64,000 nt of DNA from UBA1081 sp045537555 (GCA_045537555.1 JAZSPR010000025.1:37527-101526); one strand, 5' to 3'; positions 32,487 through 41,593 are shown, counted from the stretch's first letter. The notes: generated by a model from the sequence alone, not told the origin. Program-made: numbers and translations.

Positions 32487-33308
32487 ATGAAATATAAAAT
32501 TTTTGCAAATCATGCACATGTTTTTCCCGAAGAATCCAAGCCTATGGGTACAGTTGAAAAACTTCTTGAACTTATGGAAGAATGTGAAATTGAAAAGGCA
32601 GTATGTTTTGCTCCTTTCCACGGTCATTATGAGTATTTTGGGTTAAAAGGGGAGCCTAATGAATTTCTTGCCGAAAAATTAGTCGGTAAAGAAAATCTTT
32701 ACGGCTTCGGTACTGTCAATACAGATACCGATGATATCGAAGAACAGATTGAAAAAATTGTTTCATACGGTTTTAAGGGCATAAAGCTTCATCCTGCTTA
32801 TCAGGAGTTCAATCTGCTCGGTGAAAAGGCAGAAAGAATCTATAAAAAAGCTCAAGAACATAATCTTTTCCTTTCATTTCATACAGGTGTTCATTGGCAC
32901 AGAATAGCTGATTATAATATGCTTATGTATGATGAAATAGCATTCAATCATCCAAAACTAAGATTCAGCATGGAACACCTCGGCGGTTATCATTTCTTCC
33001 GTGAAGGACTTGCCGTTATGGTAAATAATTCAAGAAATGATGTCCGTAATACATTTGCAGGCTGGACTTCAATTGCAATGGGTGAAAACGGTCTTTATGA
33101 TGAATGGAGCCATTCTGATGATGAACTCAGAACTCTTATTTATCAGACTGACCATGAAAACCATATTTTCGGTCTGGATTTCCCTTATAAGGGGGTCGAT
33201 TACACAAAAAAGGCTATCGACAGAATTATAAATCTTGATATTCCCGAAGATGCAAAAGAAAAAATTCTCGGCGTAAATCTCGCAAGAGAGCTCAATGTTG
33301 AATTATAA
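32487..33308 (+). CDS. Amidohydrolase-family TIM-barrel hydrolase
   Basis: 273 residues from the ATG at 32487 (AAAGG 9 nt before; a TTG at 32478 lies in the site). Segments KIFANHAHVFPEES, FKGIKLHPAYQEF, LFLSFHTGVHWHRI, FSMEHLGGYH and IFGLDFPYKG place metal-ligand His and Asp residues at the ends of the strands of an amidohydrolase-2 barrel, the group of ACMSD-like decarboxylases and lactone hydrolases. The substrate is unknown. Directly after the sialidase, 5 bp, hence probably acting on a sugar lactone or related product. Confidence 0.72.
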   Translation: MKYKIFANHAHVFPEESKPMGTVEKLLELMEECEIEKAVCFAPFHGHYEYFGLKGEPNEFLAEKLVGKENLYGFGTVNTDTDDIEEQIEKIVSYGFKGIKLHPAYQEFNLLGEKAERIYKKAQEHNLFLSFHTGVHWHRIADYNMLMYDEIAFNHPKLRFSMEHLGGYHFFREGLAVMVNNSRNDVRNTFAGWTSIAMGENGLYDEWSHSDDELRTLIYQTDHENHIFGLDFPYKGVDYTKKAIDRIINLDIPEDAKEKILGVNLARELNVEL

Positions 33309-33326
33309 TGTATAAAATACAGAAAA

Positions 33327-33357
33327 ATCTCCGAAACTTTTTTCGGAGGTTTTTTTT
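33327..33357 (+). terminator. Terminator whose 3' arm carries the next gene's ribosome site
   Basis: Stem CTCCGAAA (33329-33336) / TTTCGGAG (33341-33348), loop CTTT, then eight T residues (33350-33357). The last G plus the arm form GGAGG (33345-33349), 8 nt before the ATG at 33358. So the same sequence ends one transcript and feeds, or hides, the ribosome site of the next gene. Confidence 0.75.
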
Positions 33358-34134
33358 ATGACTAAAACATATTTGAAAAATTTCATTATTTATTTATCTG
33401 ATTATTTATCTTTTGCTTTATTTTTATCAACAATATTTTTTGTATTATATTTTCTCTTGTTTGATACATCATATCTTGCTTCATACGGTGTTTTTGAAAA
33501 TGAGCTTATACTCGGTATTGTCTGTGCAGCTTCTTCAATTGAAATATGCGGTTTGTTTTTAGGTTATAATTATTTTAAATTAAATAAAATGATTTATTTT
33601 TCACAAGTTGAAACTTCAATCAATTTGTATATTTTATCAAGATTTATTTACCTTAGAATTGTTTCCGGTTTAATTAGAATTATTTCTTTACTTTTATTTT
33701 TCAGTCCGTTTTTGCTTTCATTATCAGGGATTGCGATGCTGACAGAAAACGGAATTTCTGAAAATGTTTTTTATGTATTGTTCGGCGGATGTGTGTGTCT
33801 GTTTGTTGTTTCTGCTTTATCCTATTTTGTCTTTATTCAGAAATTAACATTTCTTAATTATGATTTTGTAAAAACACCTTATATGAGCTTTAAAATGTTA
33901 ATAAAATTATCTGATGAAAATTCAGACGGGAATTTATTTCAGCTTTTTAAATTAAAAATCAGGAATCTGCCGAAAAAAGTTATATCTTTGTTGATTTTTC
34001 CGGCAATATATTATCTTCCGTTATGCCTTTATGATGTTTACGATTATATTTATGAAAAAGAAAATCCGTATCCACACAAAGTGAATACGGAAAAAACTGT
34101 TGTGTTTTATTTTGAACCCGTCAAAGGTACATGA
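33358..34134 (+). CDS. Hypothetical integral membrane protein
   Basis: 258 residues with about five hydrophobic helices (approximately 13-35, 47-70, 95-125, 135-160, 205-225) and a short basic loop before the last. I recognise no family. The gene is visibly richer in A/T and in TTA/TTT codons than its neighbours, which hints at weak constraint or acquisition. Its ribosome site is inside the preceding terminator hairpin. Its TGA ends at 34134 and the hisIE stop begins at 34135, so the two convergent genes touch with no room for a terminator. Confidence 0.6.
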   Translation: MTKTYLKNFIIYLSDYLSFALFLSTIFFVLYFLLFDTSYLASYGVFENELILGIVCAASSIEICGLFLGYNYFKLNKMIYFSQVETSINLYILSRFIYLRIVSGLIRIISLLLFFSPFLLSLSGIAMLTENGISENVFYVLFGGCVCLFVVSALSYFVFIQKLTFLNYDFVKTPYMSFKMLIKLSDENSDGNLFQLFKLKIRNLPKKVISLLIFPAIYYLPLCLYDVYDYIYEKENPYPHKVNTEKTVVFYFEPVKGT

Positions 34135-34788
34135 TTACTGCATTGTTTCCTGCTTTACCTTATGGTCGATGACATGTCTTGAATCAAGCTCTTTTCTGAT
34201 ATTGTCAACAGAAATACCCATTTCAACCATAAGCACAAGAATGTGATATGCAAGGTCAGAAATCTCATAGATTGTTTCTTCTTTTGAATTCTTTGCGGCA
34301 CCGATGATAACTTCGGTGCATTCTTCGCCGACCTTTTTCATAATCTTATCAAGACCTTTTGTGAAAAGGTAAGTAGTATATGAACCTTCCTGCATTGTTG
34401 TTTTTCTGCCCTTTATAAGGTCATAGAGGGCATCAATTGAAAAGTCTGTCTTATCATTATCTTTATATAAAAGATTGAAGAAACAGCTTTCAGCGCCCGT
34501 GTGACATGCAGGACCGTCTTTGATTACTTTAACAACAAGTGCATCTTTGTCGCAGTCGGTTTTTATTGAAACAATATGCTGTCTGTTTCCGCTGGTTTCG
34601 CCCTTTCTCCAGAGCTCCTGTCTTGAGCGTGAAAAGAAACATGTCATCTTTTCTTCAAGTGTGATTGCAAGGCTTTCTGCATTCATATAAGCTACAGTCA
34701 GAACTTCGCCTGTGAAAAAATCCTGAACAACAGCAGGAATAAGTCCCTTATCATCAAATTTAAGTTCTTTTATAATTTCTTCGTACAT
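34135..34788 (-). CDS. hisIE: Bifunctional phosphoribosyl-AMP cyclohydrolase / phosphoribosyl-ATP pyrophosphatase
   Basis: 217 residues. HisI (about 1-110) carries the zinc-binding CDKDALV and GPACHTGAESCF motifs and opens the purine ring of PR-AMP. HisE (about 118-205) with VGEECTEVIIGAAKN removes pyrophosphate from PR-ATP. Steps 2 and 3 of histidine synthesis are fused in the usual order. It is the last gene of the his operon, 1 bp after hisF. No terminator follows it before the convergent membrane-protein gene. Confidence 0.95.
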   Translation of the reverse strand: MYEEIIKELKFDDKGLIPAVVQDFFTGEVLTVAYMNAESLAITLEEKMTCFFSRSRQELWRKGETSGNRQHIVSIKTDCDKDALVVKVIKDGPACHTGAESCFFNLLYKDNDKTDFSIDALYDLIKGRKTTMQEGSYTTYLFTKGLDKIMKKVGEECTEVIIGAAKNSKEETIYEISDLAYHILVLMVEMGISVDNIRKELDSRHVIDHKVKQETMQ

Positions 34789-34789
34789 T

Positions 34790-35548
34790 TTAAATTCTCA
34801 TTTCTATATTATTGTCGTTAAGATATTTTTTAAGATCAGAGATTTTAACTTCTCCGAAATGAAAGATTGAGGCTGCAAGTCCGGCATCAACTCCGGGTAC
34901 TTCATTGAAAAGTGTTCTGAAATGTTCCATGCAACCTGCACCGCCGGATGCGATAACGGGGACTGATACTACATCACAGATGGCTGTGAGCATTTCAAGG
35001 TCAAAACCGTTCTTTACTCCGTCTGTATTGATTGAATTAACAACAATTTCACCCGCACCGTTTGCCGTGCATTTTTTTGCCCATTCAATTGCATCAATGC
35101 CTGTGTCTTCTCTTCCGCCCTTTGCAAAAATACGGAACTGACCGTCAACACGCTTTACGTCCATTGAAAGAACAACACACTGGTCACCGTATTTCTTTGC
35201 CGCTTCACCGATAAGTGACGGATTTCTGATAGCACCTGAGTTGACACTTACTTTGTCTGCACCGCTTTTAAGAACTCTGTCAAAGTCATCAACTGAATTA
35301 ATGTTTCCGCCAACAGTAAGGGGAATAAAAATATTGCTTGCAACATTCTTAAGAACATCGCTGAAAAGACTTCTGGCTTCAAAGCTTGCTGTTATATCAT
35401 AAAAAACAAGCTCATCAGCACCGCTGTCATTATAGAATTTTGCAAGCACAACGGGGTCCTGAACGTCCTGAATGCCTTCAAAATTGACACCTTTTACAAC
35501 TCTGCCGTTTCTGATATCAAGGCAGGGGATTATTCTTTTTGTTATCAT
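34790..35548 (-). CDS. hisF: Imidazole glycerol phosphate synthase, cyclase subunit
   Basis: 252 residues, full length (beta/alpha)8 barrel. With HisH it turns PRFAR plus ammonia into imidazole glycerol phosphate and AICAR. Catalytic Asp residues sit in IIPCLDIRNGRVVKGVNF and NSINTDGVKNGFDLEM; LTVGGNI and VIASGGAG are the phosphate loops. Overlaps hisA by 4 bp. Confidence 0.97.
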   Translation of the reverse strand: MITKRIIPCLDIRNGRVVKGVNFEGIQDVQDPVVLAKFYNDSGADELVFYDITASFEARSLFSDVLKNVASNIFIPLTVGGNINSVDDFDRVLKSGADKVSVNSGAIRNPSLIGEAAKKYGDQCVVLSMDVKRVDGQFRIFAKGGREDTGIDAIEWAKKCTANGAGEIVVNSINTDGVKNGFDLEMLTAICDVVSVPVIASGGAGCMEHFRTLFNEVPGVDAGLAASIFHFGEVKISDLKKYLNDNNIEMRI

Positions 35549-36267
35549 AATTCATCACCTGCAAACATAAGAACTTCTTTAAGGTCAATTCTGTTTTCAT
35601 AAATTGCTTTGCCGATAATCGCACCGTAGCAGTCAAATTCACAAAGTGCTTTGATGTCATCCATAGACGAAATACCGCCAGAAGCAATTACATTGAGATT
35701 CTCAATCTTTTTGAGTTCACGGTATGCCTCAACATTTGTTCCGCTGAGCTTACCGTCCTTTGAAATATCTGTATAAATTACGGTTTCAACGCCGTTGTCG
35801 GCAAGTTTTTTACAGAAATCGAATGAATTTACCTTTGTAACCTCAAGCCAGCCGTTAACGGCTACAAAACCGTCTTTTGCATCAACACCTACGGCGATAT
35901 GGCTACCGAATTTCTTAACCATATCACAAAGGAAAGGGAAGTTGTTGATTGCAGCCGTGCCGAGGATAAGTCTGTCAACACCTGCATCTACATAGTGTTT
36001 AATCTTTTCTTCGGTTCTGATTCCGCCTCCGGTCTGAATGAAAAGATTTGTTTCTTTTGCTATCCTGCAGATAATATCCGTGTTTGCGTTTCCGCCGTCT
36101 TTTGCAGAATCAAGGTCAACAACATGAAGATGCTTTGCCCCCATGCTTTCAAACATTTTTGCAGTTTCAACGGGTGAGTCACCGTATGTTTTCATTCTGT
36201 CATAGTCGCCTTCGGTCAGTCTTACAACTTTACCTCCTCTGAGGTCTATTGCGGGAAATATTTTCAT
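35545..36267 (-). CDS. hisA: ProFAR isomerase
   Basis: 240 residues, a barrel related to HisF. Converts ProFAR to PRFAR. Asp in FPAIDLRGGKVVRLTEGDYD and in YTDISKDGKLSGTN are the catalytic pair; QTGGGIR and VIASGGIS bind phosphate. The start and stop overlap their neighbours by 4 bp each (ATGA), so the hisH-hisA-hisF block is tightly coupled. Confidence 0.97.
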   Translation of the reverse strand: MKIFPAIDLRGGKVVRLTEGDYDRMKTYGDSPVETAKMFESMGAKHLHVVDLDSAKDGGNANTDIICRIAKETNLFIQTGGGIRTEEKIKHYVDAGVDRLILGTAAINNFPFLCDMVKKFGSHIAVGVDAKDGFVAVNGWLEVTKVNSFDFCKKLADNGVETVIYTDISKDGKLSGTNVEAYRELKKIENLNVIASGGISSMDDIKALCEFDCYGAIIGKAIYENRIDLKEVLMFAGDEL

Positions 36268-36881
36268 GCTGTCACCTCATTGAAAGCTTTTAACATATCA
36301 AGACCGACCTGACCGCTCTTTTCGGGATGAAACTGTGCACCGAAAATGTTGTCTTTGCATACAAGTCCGGGTACATTCACATCATACTCGGAATAAGCAA
36401 CAAGTGAATCGTCGCAATCCTTAGCATAGAATGAATGAACATAATAAACATAATCGTTGTCGCCCGTGTATTTGAGCATCGGGTTTGATTTATCTTTAAT
36501 AATAAGCTTATTCCAACCGATATGGGGGACTTTAAGGTCTTTTCTGATATCTTCATTCAGAGGACATACAGCACCTTTTATGTAGCCGAGACCGTCGTGT
36601 TCGCCGTATTCGTAGCTTTTTTCAAAAAGCAACTGCATGCCGAGACAGATTCCGAGCAAAGGCTTACCTTTTTTTACTTCTTCGTTTATTACGGGAATAA
36701 GCCCCGTATCAACAAGCTTCTGCTTTGCATCTGCAAAAGCACCTACACCGGGAAGTATAATTCTGTCCGCTTTTCTTATTACGTCTGCATCTGATGTGAC
36801 AACTGCATCAATTCCGAGGTGTTCGAGTGAACCGACGAGTGAAAACAGGTTGCCTACACCGTAGTTAATTATCGCTATCAT
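36264..36881 (-). CDS. hisH: Imidazole glycerol phosphate synthase, glutaminase subunit
   Basis: 205 residues, class I amidotransferase. The catalytic Cys is in LLGICLGMQLL; the His/Glu pair is in AQFHPEKSG; the oxyanion strand region ILPGVGAF is intact. It hydrolyses glutamine and channels ammonia to HisF. The ATG directly abuts the hisB stop codon. Confidence 0.97.
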   Translation of the reverse strand: MIAIINYGVGNLFSLVGSLEHLGIDAVVTSDADVIRKADRIILPGVGAFADAKQKLVDTGLIPVINEEVKKGKPLLGICLGMQLLFEKSYEYGEHDGLGYIKGAVCPLNEDIRKDLKVPHIGWNKLIIKDKSNPMLKYTGDNDYVYYVHSFYAKDCDDSLVAYSEYDVNVPGLVCKDNIFGAQFHPEKSGQVGLDMLKAFNEVTA

Positions 36882-37469
36882 TTATAAAATGCCTTTCGTT
36901 GAGGGAATTTCGTCTTTGAATTTTTCAACAATTGAAACTGCAGTTTTTAAAGCTCTTGCAAGGGCTTTGAATGCACCTTCAATGATGTGATGTGAATTTG
37001 TACCGTCGAGCTGTTTTAAGTGAAGATTGATTTTTGCACTTCTTGTAAATGCCGCCATGAATTCTTCAACAAGCTCGGTATCAAAATCGCCGACTTTTTC
37101 TGTGGGAATTGAGAGCTTGTAATTAAGACAAGCTCTGCCGCCTGCATCAACGGCACAAAGAATAAGTGTTTCGTCCATAGGAAGAATTATGTGACCGTAT
37201 CTGCAGATACCTTTTGCATCACCGATACATTTGGCGAGAGCATCACCGAGAACAATTGCAATGTCTTCTGCTGTATGGTGATAGTCAATATTTGTGTCAC
37301 CCTTGCAAACTACATTAAGGTCGAATCTTGAATGCTTTGCAAAAAGTGTGAGCATATGGTCAAGGAAACCGCAACCTGTATCAATTGTTGATTTTCCCGT
37401 ACCGTCAATATTAAGCTTTAATTTAATATCTGTTTCTGCAGTTTTTCTCTCTGTAGAAAAGCTTCTCAT
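36882..37469 (-). CDS. hisB: Imidazoleglycerol-phosphate dehydratase
   Basis: 195 residues, the monofunctional form without the E. coli N-terminal phosphatase domain. Two metal-binding His clusters, DYHHTAEDIAI and SHHIIEGAFKA, form the manganese centre; GFLDHMLTLFAKHS is the first conserved block. Because this HisB lacks the phosphatase domain, histidinol-phosphatase must be encoded elsewhere. 4 bp from hisC. Confidence 0.97.
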   Translation of the reverse strand: MRSFSTERKTAETDIKLKLNIDGTGKSTIDTGCGFLDHMLTLFAKHSRFDLNVVCKGDTNIDYHHTAEDIAIVLGDALAKCIGDAKGICRYGHIILPMDETLILCAVDAGGRACLNYKLSIPTEKVGDFDTELVEEFMAAFTRSAKINLHLKQLDGTNSHHIIEGAFKALARALKTAVSIVEKFKDEIPSTKGIL

Positions 37470-37473
37470 AATA

Positions 37474-38535
37474 TCATCCTTTCAGAATTTCATCGGTAGC
37501 ATTGATAAGTGCTGACATCTGTTCTTTTGAACCGATTGTTATTCTTACATAGTCTTTTATTCTTTCTTTGCTGAAATATCTTACAACAATATTTCTCTTT
37601 CTCAGCTCATTGAAATAATCTTCACCCGAAAGAGTGTTGTGTTTCGCAAAAATAAAATTTGCCTTTGAATCGGGGATTGTAAAGCCTCTTTTTTCAAGCT
37701 CATTTACCGTATATTCTCTGTTTGCAATGATTTGGGCAATACATTTATCAAAGTATTCGGTGTCAAGCATTGATTCCTTTCCTGCAATAATTGAAAGTCT
37801 GTTCAGGTTATAAGGATTGAATGAAAACTTCATTTTGCACATGTCGGCAATCAGTTCGGGATTGGAAATTGCAAAACCTATTCTTGCACCGGCAAGATTT
37901 CTTGATTTTGAGAACGTTCTTGAAACAATAAGATTATCGTATTTATCAACGAGAGAAACGGCACTTTCAGCACCGAAATCAACATATGCCTCATCGATAA
38001 GAACGATTGAATCTTTGTTTGATTCAAGAATTTTTTCAATATCAGAAAGAGAAAGAGCAAGTCCCGTGGGAGCATTGGGGTTTGCAATGAATATCGGTTT
38101 GTTTTTACCGATGTAATCATCAACTCCGATTGATAAGTCTTCTCTTAACGGTATAATTTCCGGGGTGAGTCCGAAAAGCTCGCAGAAAACGGGATAAAAC
38201 CCATAAGTTATGTCTGCAAAGCAAGGCTGATTATCCTTATCGCAGAAAGCCTGAAAAGCAAAAGCCAGAATTTCATCCGAGCCGTTGCCCATAAGAACCT
38301 GATTTGAATTAACACCGATAGTTTTTGCAATCGCATCAATTACTTCCTTTGTGTCGGGATCTGAATACAGGTTTAATTTTGAAATTTCCTGTTCACTCAG
38401 AGCCTCAATTACCTTGGGTGACGGGGGAAAGGGACTTTCATTTGTGTTGAGTTTTATTAAATTACTCACTTTCGGCTGTTCACCGGGTGTGTAAGGCTCT
38501 ATATTTGAAAATCTATCTGATAAAAATCGTGACAT
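37474..38535 (-). CDS. hisC: Histidinol-phosphate aminotransferase
   Basis: 353 residues, class I/II PLP fold. The Schiff-base lysine is in SRTFSKSRNLAGARIGF; NPNAPTG and DEAYVDFG bind the cofactor; NGSDEILAFAFQAFC is typical. Transfers an amino group from glutamate to imidazole acetol phosphate. 12 bp separates it from hisD. Confidence 0.95.
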   Translation of the reverse strand: MSRFLSDRFSNIEPYTPGEQPKVSNLIKLNTNESPFPPSPKVIEALSEQEISKLNLYSDPDTKEVIDAIAKTIGVNSNQVLMGNGSDEILAFAFQAFCDKDNQPCFADITYGFYPVFCELFGLTPEIIPLREDLSIGVDDYIGKNKPIFIANPNAPTGLALSLSDIEKILESNKDSIVLIDEAYVDFGAESAVSLVDKYDNLIVSRTFSKSRNLAGARIGFAISNPELIADMCKMKFSFNPYNLNRLSIIAGKESMLDTEYFDKCIAQIIANREYTVNELEKRGFTIPDSKANFIFAKHNTLSGEDYFNELRKRNIVVRYFSKERIKDYVRITIGSKEQMSALINATDEILKG

Positions 38536-38547
38536 TTATAACACTTC

Positions 38548-39831
38548 TTAAAATTTATTGAATCTTATTCCGATTGATTTGCCGTGAGCCTGTAAGCCTT
38601 CACGGGAAGCAAAATCTTCAATTCTTTCATGGCATTTTTCAAGAGCTGACTCTGAATAGTAAATGAATGAAGATTTTTTGATAAAATCGTCAACGGAAAG
38701 GGGGGAGGAGAATCTTGCAGTTCCGCTTGTGGGAAGAGTGTGGTTGGGACCTGCGAAATAATCACCGAGAGCTTCGGGAACATTTTTACCGAGGAAAATA
38801 CTTCCCGCATTCTTTATAAGAGGAAGAAGCTCAAAGGGATTGTCAACACAGACTTCAAGATGCTCGGGGGCAATCTCATTGCTGAGTTTGACGGCTGTTT
38901 CAATTGAATCAACTATAAAAATCTTACCGTTGTTGTCAATTGATTCCCTTGCAATATCCTCACGGGGAAGGAGCTTTAACTGTCTTTCAATTTCGTCTGC
39001 AACTTTCTTTGCAAAATCGATGCATGTTGTTACAAGAACAGAACTTGCCATTCTGTCATGCTCTGCCTGTGAAAGAAGGTCAGCTGCAACATTTGCAGGG
39101 TCGCATGTGGGCTCTGCAATAACGAGAATTTCACTCGGACCTGCAATCATATCGATACTTACTTTTCCGTAAACCTGTTTCTTTGCAGTTGCTACAAAAA
39201 TGTTGCCGGGGCCTACGATTTTGTCAACCTTGGGCACGCTTTCGGTGCCGTATGCAAGTGCTGCAACAGCCTGAGCACCGCCGAGCTTGAAAATCTTTGT
39301 TACGCCTGCAATTTTAGCTGCTGTAAGAATGGCGGGGTTGATTTTACCGTCAGCAGAGGGGGGAGTAACCATAACAATTTCGCTTACTCCTGCAATTTTT
39401 GCAGGAACAGCATCCATAAGTACCGTGCTGGGATATGCCGCAGTTCCGCCGGGGACATAAAGACCTGCTTTTTCAACAGGGGTGATTTTCTGACCGAGAA
39501 CAATTCCGTCTTCTTTTGTAAAGACAAAGTCATTTCTTACCTGTTTTGAGTGAAAATCAGCGATATTATCTCGTGCCTGACGGAGAGTTTCTATGAAATA
39601 TTCGTCAGTCTGTGAGAATGCCTCTTCGATTTCGTCTTCTGAAACAAGAAGACTTTCAAGCTTGCATTTATCAAATTTTTCGCAGTATTCAAACAGCGCT
39701 TTGTCACCGTTTTCTTTTACGTTTTCAATAATACCTTCAACAATTTTTTCGATTTCTTCGTTTTTCTTTTCATCTTCACGTGTAAAAACGGTGAAATCCG
39801 ATACTGTCTTAGTGTCTATAATATTAATCAT
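38548..39831 (-). CDS. hisD: Histidinol dehydrogenase
   Basis: 427 residues. It oxidises histidinol twice with NAD and zinc. Hallmarks: PGGTAAYPSTVLM, VDKIVGPGNIFVATAKK, IDMIAGPSEILVIAEP, SQAEHDRMASSVLVT and the C-terminal NHTLPTSGTARFSSPLSV. The ATG overlaps the hisG stop by 4 bp. Normal length. Confidence 0.97.
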   Translation of the reverse strand: MINIIDTKTVSDFTVFTREDEKKNEEIEKIVEGIIENVKENGDKALFEYCEKFDKCKLESLLVSEDEIEEAFSQTDEYFIETLRQARDNIADFHSKQVRNDFVFTKEDGIVLGQKITPVEKAGLYVPGGTAAYPSTVLMDAVPAKIAGVSEIVMVTPPSADGKINPAILTAAKIAGVTKIFKLGGAQAVAALAYGTESVPKVDKIVGPGNIFVATAKKQVYGKVSIDMIAGPSEILVIAEPTCDPANVAADLLSQAEHDRMASSVLVTTCIDFAKKVADEIERQLKLLPREDIARESIDNNGKIFIVDSIETAVKLSNEIAPEHLEVCVDNPFELLPLIKNAGSIFLGKNVPEALGDYFAGPNHTLPTSGTARFSSPLSVDDFIKKSSFIYYSESALEKCHERIEDFASREGLQAHGKSIGIRFNKF

Positions 39832-40451
39832 TTTTTCAATTCCTCGCTGAATTTTGTTACAATTTTATTTATCTCTTCCGTTTTGAATTTGTAACTTGCT
39901 TTATTTGCAATAAGTCTTGCACTTATGGGAAGAATTTCAGTCAGTACTCCGAGATTATTCTCTTTAAGTGTTGTTCCGGTTTCAACGATATCAACAATAA
40001 CATCTGATAAATCAAGAATGGGAGCGAGCTCAATAGAGCCGTTGAGCTTGATAATCTCAATATTTCTGTTAATGCTCTTATAATATGTTTTTGCTATGTT
40101 TAAAAACTTTGTTGCAACTCTGAGTGAAACATCGGGGTTGTCAATAAAATCATTCTTGCCGGCAACGCACATTCTGCATTTTCCGATGCCAAGGTCAAGA
40201 AGCTCATAGACATCGGGTTCATATTCAAGAAGAATATCCTTACCCACAATGCCGATATCTGCCGCACCGTGTTCAACATAAATACTTACATCAGAAGGCT
40301 TTACAAGGAAGTAACTGATTCCGTTTTCTTCACTTGTGAAAACAAGCTGACGGGAATCAGAGTGCATTTCATCGCAGTCGTAACCGATTTTTGCAAAAAT
40401 ATCAAAAACTTTGTTTCCGAGTCTGCCTTTAGGTAATGCTACACTTATCAT
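39828..40451 (-). CDS. hisG: ATP phosphoribosyltransferase catalytic subunit, short form
   Basis: 207 residues, the short HisG that lacks the C-terminal regulatory domain and needs HisZ. Starts ISVALPKGRLGNKVFDIFAK; AADIGIVGKDILLE and LSDVIVDIVETGTTLKENNL are the PRPP-binding regions. First and feedback-controlled step of the pathway. Overlaps both hisZ and hisD by 4 bp. Confidence 0.97.
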   Translation of the reverse strand: MISVALPKGRLGNKVFDIFAKIGYDCDEMHSDSRQLVFTSEENGISYFLVKPSDVSIYVEHGAADIGIVGKDILLEYEPDVYELLDLGIGKCRMCVAGKNDFIDNPDVSLRVATKFLNIAKTYYKSINRNIEIIKLNGSIELAPILDLSDVIVDIVETGTTLKENNLGVLTEILPISARLIANKASYKFKTEEINKIVTKFSEELKK

Positions 40452-41569
40452 AATGTAACCTCCTTAACCTGAGTACCTTCAACGGAATAAACTTTTGAAT
40501 TTCCGCAGTTTACAGGCATCTGAGTGACTGCATTGTATGAAATATCCTTTGAATCAAGGTCATTGCAGAAGTCTGCAAGTGTGTTTATATCTGAATTTTC
40601 ATTGTAAACCACAATTGCATCGGTTCCGACTTTGTTTCTTACATGAAGCTTTCTGTCAAGAGCATCAAAATAGATTGCAAAGCCCATTGCCTGAGTTTTA
40701 TCTTTGCCCATTTTTGAAAGCAGCATATCATATCTTCCGCCCGAGAGTACATCACGGGGGATAGAATGAACATAGCCGTGCATCAGAATACCGTTATAAT
40801 AACCGGGGTCATCGGTAACGGAGAAGTCAATTCGTATATGCTTTTCAAGACCTGATTTTTTGAGAAGCTCATGTATTGTACTTACTTCTTTTACGGCATC
40901 CTGCATTCTTGTGTTGAGAGCATTTGTCAATGCACTTTCAATTGCTTCTTCATTTGATGCTTTACAGGACATAACATCAACAGCCGTGTTGACAGGGCTT
41001 TTGGGAAGTGAATTTGCTTCGGCAAGCTTTATAAGGTCGTGAGCATTCTTTTCTTTGAATAATTTATGTAATTCATTTCTGAGATGAATATCATTTGTCA
41101 GACAGTCAAGAAGACCTTCCGTATAACCCATATGTGAAATTTCAAGAATTGCATTACTGTCGAGCTCAAGAAGACTCTTTATTGCAAGAGTGATGATTTC
41201 AACAGTCTGAAAAAGGTCAATATTGCCTAAAACTTCAAGACCGACTTGTGAAATCTCTTTGAATTCGTGGATATCTTTTGATTCACGATATACATTTTCC
41301 GTGTAATAAAGCTTTTGTCTTTCTGCCGAATCATCTGCATTTTTGACAATGCTTAATGTAACATCAGGCTTGAGAGCCATGAGTTTGCCGTTTAGGTCAG
41401 TAAATGTAATGATTCTGTTGCCTACAAGGAAATCCTTGTTTCTTGCATAGAAATCATAGGATTCAAACTTGCTCATTCTGAACTTTTTGAAGCCTCTGTC
41501 TTCATAAAGCTTACGGAGTTTTAGCACCGTAAGCTCGTCATTATATAAAAAACTTAAATTGCCTGACAA
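40448..41569 (-). CDS. hisZ: ATP phosphoribosyltransferase regulatory subunit
   Basis: About 373 residues, a histidyl-tRNA synthetase-like protein without tRNA-charging ability. It binds HisG and gives histidine feedback. FITFTDLNGKLMALKPDVT is the class II motif-2-like region, and LSGGRYDMLLSKMG matches HisZ. The start is most likely TTG at 41569, with AAGGTG 6 nt upstream; a GTG at 41578 is embedded in that site. It starts 24 bp after the fhs stop with no terminator, so it is probably read from the fhs promoter. Confidence 0.93.
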   Translation of the reverse strand: MSGNLSFLYNDELTVLKLRKLYEDRGFKKFRMSKFESYDFYARNKDFLVGNRIITFTDLNGKLMALKPDVTLSIVKNADDSAERQKLYYTENVYRESKDIHEFKEISQVGLEVLGNIDLFQTVEIITLAIKSLLELDSNAILEISHMGYTEGLLDCLTNDIHLRNELHKLFKEKNAHDLIKLAEANSLPKSPVNTAVDVMSCKASNEEAIESALTNALNTRMQDAVKEVSTIHELLKKSGLEKHIRIDFSVTDDPGYYNGILMHGYVHSIPRDVLSGGRYDMLLSKMGKDKTQAMGFAIYFDALDRKLHVRNKVGTDAIVVYNENSDINTLADFCNDLDSKDISYNAVTQMPVNCGNSKVYSVEGTQVKEVTL

Positions 41570-41593
41570 ATTGATCACCTTAAAAAACTTAGA

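Noticed and set aside
41570..41593. His attenuator or T-box between fhs and hisZ
   Set aside because: Just 24 bp with a ribosome site; no room for leader structure.
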